From an uncultured Lachnospiraceae bacterium (GTDB lineage Bacteria; Bacillota; Clostridia; Lachnospirales; Lachnospiraceae), in assembly GCA_949287925.1 (NCBI GenBank), contig CASEIR010000077.1, positions 1 through 34,408 of the forward strand: a stretch of 34,408 nucleotides of DNA, written 5' to 3'. The notes beneath the pieces are model-generated. The model searched no databases. It saw nothing but the letters and a program-made list of their open reading frames with translations, and was not told where the DNA came from. The translations under genes were made by a program, and so were the position numbers. Of this stretch, positions 31,126 through 34,408 are shown piece after piece; the first letter of the stretch is position 1, and every line of letters begins with the position of its first letter.

Positions 31126-31934
31126 TCCTCACCTCCGTAATATTCCATAAATATTTCTTCCAGACTCTGCTTTTTCGCCACCGTCACAAACCTGCCCTCA
31201 GCAGTGCCGTCAAAGTCGCTGGCAAATGCCCTGGCGGCCTCTTCCGTTTCCAGGGTTACGGTATAGGGATGCACATGCCTCTGGCGAAGAGCGTCCACAG
31301 GACCTTCCTCCACCAGCCGGCCCTTTCGGATAATTCCGATCCGGTCGCAGGTACGCTCCACTTCTTCAAACATATGACTGGACAGCAAAATCGTTTTACC
31401 CCTCCCCTTCTCCGCCGCTATCAGATCCACAAATCTTCCTTGCATCAGAGGATCCAGTCCGCTGGTCGGCTCATCCAGAATCAATATCTGCGGATCATGC
31501 ATCAAAGCCGCCACGATTCCCAGCTTCTGCTTCATTCCCTTACTCATCTTCTTCATCTTTCCCCGGGGATCCAGTTCAAACAACTCTAAAAGTTCATCCT
31601 TGCGGCTGCTTCTTCCCACTTTCCGGTACTTCTCTATGAAATGAAGAAACTCAACTCCTGTCATATCATCAAAAAAATTAATCTCTCCGGGAATATATCC
31701 CACGTGTTCCTGGATACGAAAACTCTCCTTCCAACAGTCAAGACCATCGATAGTACATTTCCCCGCCTGTGGTCTCAAAAAACCCATCAAATGACGGATC
31801 GTCGTGGTTTTTCCAGCGCCGTTCGGCCCCAAAAAGCCAAACGCAGTTCCTTCTTCAATTCCAAAAGACACATCAAACACGCCTTTACCCGAACCATAAT
31901 CCCGGGTCAGATGCTCCACACCAATTCGATTCAT
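31122..31934 (-). CDS. ABC transporter ATP-binding protein (CcmA/drug-export type)
   Basis: The 270-residue ATPase has Walker A GPNGAGKTTT (~36-45), Q-loop region EHVGYIPGEINFF, the signature MSKGMKQKLGI, Walker B ILILDEPTSGLDP and H-loop LLSSHMFEE. The signature differs from LSGGQ, as is common in this exporter group. The C-terminal ~55 residues form the usual CcmA-like extension. It energises the permease encoded next, by translational coupling. AAGGAGGAG precedes the ATG, directly after a REP-like hairpin in the leader. Confidence 0.92.
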   Translation of the reverse strand: MNRIGVEHLTRDYGSGKGVFDVSFGIEEGTAFGFLGPNGAGKTTTIRHLMGFLRPQAGKCTIDGLDCWKESFRIQEHVGYIPGEINFFDDMTGVEFLHFIEKYRKVGRSSRKDELLELFELDPRGKMKKMSKGMKQKLGIVAALMHDPQILILDEPTSGLDPLMQGRFVDLIAAEKGRGKTILLSSHMFEEVERTCDRIGIIRKGRLVEEGPVDALRQRHVHPYTVTLETEEAARAFASDFDGTAEGRFVTVAKKQSLEEIFMEYYGGEE

Positions 31935-31947
31935 GCTTCTCCTCCTT

Positions 31948-32012
31948 AATTGGGGACGTAGTATTTTTGAATTGGGGACAGGTCATTTTGCAAAAATGCT
32001 ACGTCCCCAATT
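31948..32012. repeat. REP-like palindromic element with GGGGAC motifs
   Basis: A 22-base arm beginning AATTGGGGACGTAG pairs with the opposite arm ending CTACGTCCCCAATT with one mismatch. A third copy of the motif (AATTGGGGACAGG) lies inside. Such GGGGAC palindromes resemble ends associated with REP-type/Y1 (RAYT or IS200-like) transposases. No transposase gene is in the window, so this would be a solo, mobilisable remnant. Confidence 0.65.
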
Positions 32013-32018
32013 TGTTTC

Positions 32019-32046
32019 ATTATACTAAAACTACATGTTAATTCAA
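32019..32046 (-). promoter_or_regulatory. Promoter of the ABC-2 exporter genes
   Basis: On the minus strand TTGAAT and a perfect TATAAT are 16 bases apart. The expected start is about 32012, so the REP-like palindrome would form the 5' end of the mRNA. Confidence 0.7.
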
Positions 32047-32070
32047 ATTGAAATGTTGGAACGTGAGCAC

Positions 32071-32118
32071 AAAAATAACCTGTAGCATAGCTTTTAGTGC
32101 CACACTACAGGTCATTTT
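32071..32118. terminator. Terminator after the RNHCP gene
   Basis: ACCTGTAG (32078-32085) pairs with CTACAGGT (32105-32112). On the minus strand TATTTTT follows, ending the CD3324-RNHCP unit. A T run is also present on the plus strand. Confidence 0.7.
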
Positions 32119-32146
32119 TCTTTTTTCAATCCTTGTCATCTCTGCT

Positions 32147-32587
32147 TTACCGGAACTCGCCATCTCCACTCATCATTTTTGTCATTTCTTGAATCCGTTC
32201 TATGGGGAATGGCGGCTCTGCCAGCGGCTTCATTGCCAACGACATCAGTTTCATTGGATTATCATCTGCCGCAATCCGGTTTGCACTTATCTTTCCGCAT
32301 CGTCTACATCGGTGAATAATCGCCCATTCGCCATTCTTTTTCACCCAGACAGCGACTGGTTCCATATGTCCTCCACAGTCTGCGGCACGGTCTCCCGGCT
32401 CTTTATCCACATGTATACTTGTAAGGCAATTGGGACAGTGGTTTCTGTGTGTACTTCCTGCTCCTTCCGGAATCACCTGCCGCCCGCAGACTTTGCAGGT
32501 AAATATTTCCTTACATGGATGTTTTTTATAATATCCTTTTTCATATTGTTTTCTTTTATTTTCTCTGTTCAATGTCATGCCCTCCAT
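32147..32587 (-). CDS. RNHCP-domain zinc-ribbon-like protein
   Basis: The 146-residue protein contains the RNHCP domain, named for its RNHCPNCLTSIHVD motif (~48-61). It is followed by PGDRAADCGGHMEPVAVWVKKNGEWAIIHRCRRCGKISANRIAADDNPMKLMSLA. Cys pairs CKVCG, CPNC and CRRCG suggest one or two zinc sites. The role of the family is not known. Three starts are possible: ATG 32587 (weak ribosome site), ATG 32578 and TTG 32572. The last is seven bases after GGAGGG and would give 141 residues. It lies six bases after the CD3324-type gene. Confidence 0.85.
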   Translation of the reverse strand: MEGMTLNRENKRKQYEKGYYKKHPCKEIFTCKVCGRQVIPEGAGSTHRNHCPNCLTSIHVDKEPGDRAADCGGHMEPVAVWVKKNGEWAIIHRCRRCGKISANRIAADDNPMKLMSLAMKPLAEPPFPIERIQEMTKMMSGDGEFR

Positions 32588-32593
32588 AAAAAA

Positions 32594-32875
32594 CTATTTT
32601 TCCAAGGAGGGTCGCCTGTTCCGCAGGATGTGCTGGATACTTTTTTCTGAAAGATAATACCGAACAGCCAGTGCTGAGACCGGGATTCCGGATTCATATT
32701 CTTCCCATATATTCTGATTCCGCTGCCTTAACTTCTCTCTTGTTCCACATTGTTCGCCCCATCCGGAACGCTGCAGCCCTTTTTTGGGAATATACAACAC
32801 CTCGCCCTCGGCGTATTGTTGTACCTCAGAAAGCAGTCTTTCCGGCAGGACATCCGCTGCATTTTTATAGCCCAT
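32594..32875 (-). CDS. CD3324-family small protein
   Basis: This 93-residue protein begins GYKNAADVLPERLLSEVQQYAEGEVLYIPKK, the hallmark of the CD3324 family. It ends in a helix-turn-helix-like segment (RNQNIWEEYESGIPVSALAVRYYLSEKSIQHILRNRR, ~52-88), so DNA binding is plausible but unproven. The ATG at 32875 has AGGAGGG five bases upstream; a longer reading from 32911 has none. It is co-directional with and six bases from the RNHCP gene, suggesting a two-gene unit. Confidence 0.82.
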   Translation of the reverse strand: MGYKNAADVLPERLLSEVQQYAEGEVLYIPKKGLQRSGWGEQCGTREKLRQRNQNIWEEYESGIPVSALAVRYYLSEKSIQHILRNRRPSLEK

Positions 32876-32908
32876 CTGTGCCCTCCTGATCTTGATTTTC
32901 AGGAACTG

Positions 32909-32948
32909 CAATGGCTATAACATTTCATTTTCAATGCAATAGCCACTG
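32909..32948. repeat. Inverted repeat upstream of the CD3324-type gene
   Basis: CAATGGCTAT (32909-32918) and ATAGCCACTG (32939-32948) pair with one mismatch across a 20-base spacer. There is no T run, so it is not a terminator. It could be an operator or leader stem for the gene starting at 32875. Confidence 0.35.
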
Positions 32949-33121
32949 CTATCGCACAATCACATGATACCGTTTCAAACTATCACCTGAAATCCTTTCT
33001 TTTTGATAACACAAGCATAACAAGACAAACTGTATTCTGCAACCTCATTTTTAGTTTTAATTATTCTTGAGAAATTCCAAAACCACTTTTTCCAAATTCT
33101 ACTTCTAAGGGCTGTCTTTTT

Positions 33122-33338
33122 ATGGGTCTATTCGATATGATGAAGTTACAAAAGTTGCAGAATTGTCCTATTCCAGTCTGGATTCCACAGGAGAAGGTAG
33201 ATTTCTCTTATTCCTGATTTTGACCGCTTTGAGATCCAGCTGATCATCATTGATGATTATGCAAATATTCTACCGCCATCCCTATTCTTGAAAACAGAGA
33301 GTTTAATCGTAGAACCCTATCTCAGATTGAAGATATAA
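33122..33338 (+). pseudogene. Unrecognised broken reading frames in an AT-rich gap
   Basis: Between 32912 and 33358 no intact gene is seen. On the plus strand ATG at 33122 opens a 31-codon frame (MGLFDMMKLQKLQNCPIPVW...) ending at TGA 33217. Another frame, open from 33201 to TAA 33338, reads IPDFDRFEIQLIIIDDYANILPP and beyond. The two overlap in different frames, as if one gene had been shifted and truncated. I do not recognise a family, and chance cannot be excluded. The rest of the gap (32950-33120) shows nothing I can support. Confidence 0.25.
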
Positions 33339-33358
33339 TTCCGTTTCAGACAGGTTTA

Positions 33359-33760
33359 CTACTTTGTCATTTTCATCTTAAGTTCAATTATCCGTTTCTC
33401 TATCTCACTAATAATAAATCTGAAAACTTCGTCCGATTTCCCTGTCGGATCTTCAAGTTCCCAATTATCATCAAACTCTCTTCCTATAAATGGGCAGCCA
33501 ACATTGCACCCCATAGAAATGGCAATATCAACATCTGGAATCTCGGAAAACAATTTGCTATACTGTCCCTCTGCTTCCATATCTATACCATAGATTTCTT
33601 CCATCAATCTCACTGCGTCCTGATTAATCTGTGGTTTCGTTTCTGTTCCTGCCGAATAACTTTCAAAAGCATCTCCTGCCAAATACTTTCCAAGAGCCTC
33701 TGCAATCTGGCTTCTGCAGGAATTATGCACACAAATAAATGCTATTTTTTTCTTTTCCAT
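33359..33760 (-). CDS. arsC: ArsC-type arsenate reductase (low-molecular-weight phosphatase fold)
   Basis: The 133-residue protein has the P-loop FICVHNSCRSQIAEAL with nucleophile Cys10 and Arg16. It also has SAGTETKPQINQDAVRLM, SMGCNVGCPFIG and ELEDPTGKSDEVFR with the conserved Asp-Pro. This is the thioredoxin-linked ArsC/LMW-PTP family that reduces arsenate to arsenite. Cys85 and Cys89 can form the relay disulfide; the spacing (CxxxC) is shorter than the six-residue gap of plasmid pI258 ArsC. AGGGGAG precedes the ATG. It lies 28 bases after a Cys-rich thioredoxin-fold gene, a pairing typical of arsenic clusters. Efflux genes are not in the window. Confidence 0.88.
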   Translation of the reverse strand: MEKKKIAFICVHNSCRSQIAEALGKYLAGDAFESYSAGTETKPQINQDAVRLMEEIYGIDMEAEGQYSKLFSEIPDVDIAISMGCNVGCPFIGREFDDNWELEDPTGKSDEVFRFIISEIEKRIIELKMKMTK

Positions 33761-33788
33761 AACCGCTCCCCTAAAAACACCTTATTCC

Positions 33789-34235
33789 TTAACAGCCAAG
33801 TTTCTTCAAAAGTTCTGCCACCTGAGCTGCCTTTAACACTTTACCCATAGATACCACCTGCTCATTCACAACAATGGCAGGCATACTTATAACACCATAA
33901 CTCATAATTTTTTCCATATCTGTGATGTACTCAATTTCTGCATCCAGATTCATGTCAGCTACCGCTTTATTTACATTTTCGTGCTGCTCATGACAGGACT
34001 TACATCCGGCACCTAAGACCTTAATATGACATCCATTCCCTCCACATATACAGCAATCTTTTTCCCCCACATAAGTTTTTTCTTCACTGACAGGACCATT
34101 ACATCCACATTCCGGTTGCTCCGCAGCCGCCGTACCACTATGGCATTCGTTAGCGTGCTCCTTCTCAGGTGAGGAACCACAACAGCATCCTCCCTTTACT
34201 TCTTTTTTTCTCTTATCAAATCCAAATAATCTCAT
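33789..34235 (-). CDS. Cys-rich thioredoxin-fold protein (redox-active disulfide protein 2-like)
   Basis: The C-terminal ~78 residues form a small thioredoxin-like domain with IKVLGAGCKSCHEQHENV (active CxxC, Cys78/81) and the cis-Pro segment GVISMPAIVVNEQVVSMGKVL. The N-terminal ~65 residues are unusual: GGCCCGSS, CHSG, CGCNG, CCICGGNGC, a low-complexity run of Cys pairs that could bind metal or metalloid. Relatives are common beside ArsP-type permeases and arsC, suggesting reductant supply to ArsC or metalloid binding; that is inference. AAAGGAG lies ten bases before the ATG. Confidence 0.85.
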   Translation of the reverse strand: MRLFGFDKRKKEVKGGCCCGSSPEKEHANECHSGTAAAEQPECGCNGPVSEEKTYVGEKDCCICGGNGCHIKVLGAGCKSCHEQHENVNKAVADMNLDAEIEYITDMEKIMSYGVISMPAIVVNEQVVSMGKVLKAAQVAELLKKLGC

Positions 34236-34271
34236 GCTTGATGATCTCCTTTCTTTTTAATTAAAATAATA

Positions 34272-34316
34272 GGCGTTTGCGAAACGCCAAAAGCCGCATA
34301 AATACGGCATTTTTTG
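34272..34316. other. Two small hairpins upstream of the thioredoxin-fold gene
   Basis: GGCGTTT-GCG-AAACGCC (34272-34288) is perfect. GCCG(34293)...CGGC(34308) is followed by six T on the plus strand and, read on the minus strand, by TTTT. They could terminate transcripts entering from the right. They leave little room for a promoter in front of the gene at 34235. Confidence 0.4.
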
Positions 34317-34329
34317 TTGCCAAAATAAA

Positions 34330-34408
34330 ATATCTCCTCAAGGTTTATGGTAAAATAGAGTTGACTAGAAACTATTAACCAATCCACCTTAAAGGAGATA
34401 TACCTATA
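34330..34408 (+). promoter_or_regulatory. Promoter-like and ribosome-binding sequence for a gene beginning beyond the right edge
   Basis: TAAAAT at 34351 resembles a -10 box. AAGGAG at 34392-34397 is followed by eleven bases and then the window end, placing a start codon at or just past 34409. ATATCTCCT (34330-34338) is the reverse complement of AGGAGATAT (34393-34401), so the ribosome site could be masked in a longer transcript. Such leaders are often seen before transposases, but none can be identified here. Confidence 0.45.

Noticed and set aside
31948-32012. CRISPR repeat
   Set aside because: It is a single palindrome with an internal motif copy; there are no regularly spaced repeats and no cas genes.

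Overview
The window reads as chromosomal DNA of an anaerobic, gut-type Firmicute, most likely a Lachnospiraceae or related Clostridia member. The grounds are strong AGGAGG-type ribosome sites, sigma-A-like promoters, mid-40s GC by eye, and families typical of that group (DegV, CD3324, RNHCP, a MacB-like fused ABC exporter, YczE). I cannot name a species. Most genes lie on the minus strand.

Region 1 (1-8.3 kb) holds housekeeping and sugar genes: trmO, nfo, a zinc-finger-less DnaJ homologue, a large ATPase-permease fusion, and an alpha-glucosidase divergent from a LacI regulator. A ten-codon scrap between the last two looks like the end of a lost MalG-type permease. Region 2 (9.4-10.9 kb) is a CorC/MpfA-type membrane protein whose ribosome site lies inside a strong hairpin at the end of the next operon.

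Region 3 (10.9-23.3 kb) is the centrepiece: thirteen tightly packed minus-strand genes read as mdh, hdrB, hdrC, hdrA, flxD, flxC, flxB, flxA, an frdB-like gene, an frdA-like gene, an AspT/YidE-family transporter, fumA and fumB. Together they spell oxaloacetate > malate > fumarate > succinate > export. The last reduction is wired to an NADH-oxidising FlxABCD module and a flavin-bifurcating HdrABC module instead of to a membrane quinone. I infer a soluble NADH-dependent fumarate reductase that could reduce ferredoxin at the same time. A near-consensus Rex operator overlaps the -35 box of the operon promoter, which fits control by NADH/NAD+ ratio. The first gene belongs to the lactate dehydrogenase family but has arginine at the specificity position, so I read it as malate dehydrogenase.

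Region 4 (23.4-30.3 kb) is a run of small units: 5-formyl-THF cyclo-ligase, a cupin, an unrecognised lipoprotein overlapping tail to tail with a GNAT acetyltransferase, a PflX-type radical SAM protein, a MarR-YczE pair with a clear operator, and a divergent DegV/TetR pair with three related palindromes between them. Region 5 (30.3-34.4 kb) has an ABC-2 exporter pair with a REP-like palindrome in its leader, CD3324 and RNHCP genes, an AT-rich 450-base stretch holding only gene scraps, and the end of an arsenic-resistance-like cluster (arsC and a Cys-rich thioredoxin-fold protein). The right edge shows a promoter and ribosome site for a plus-strand gene beginning just outside.
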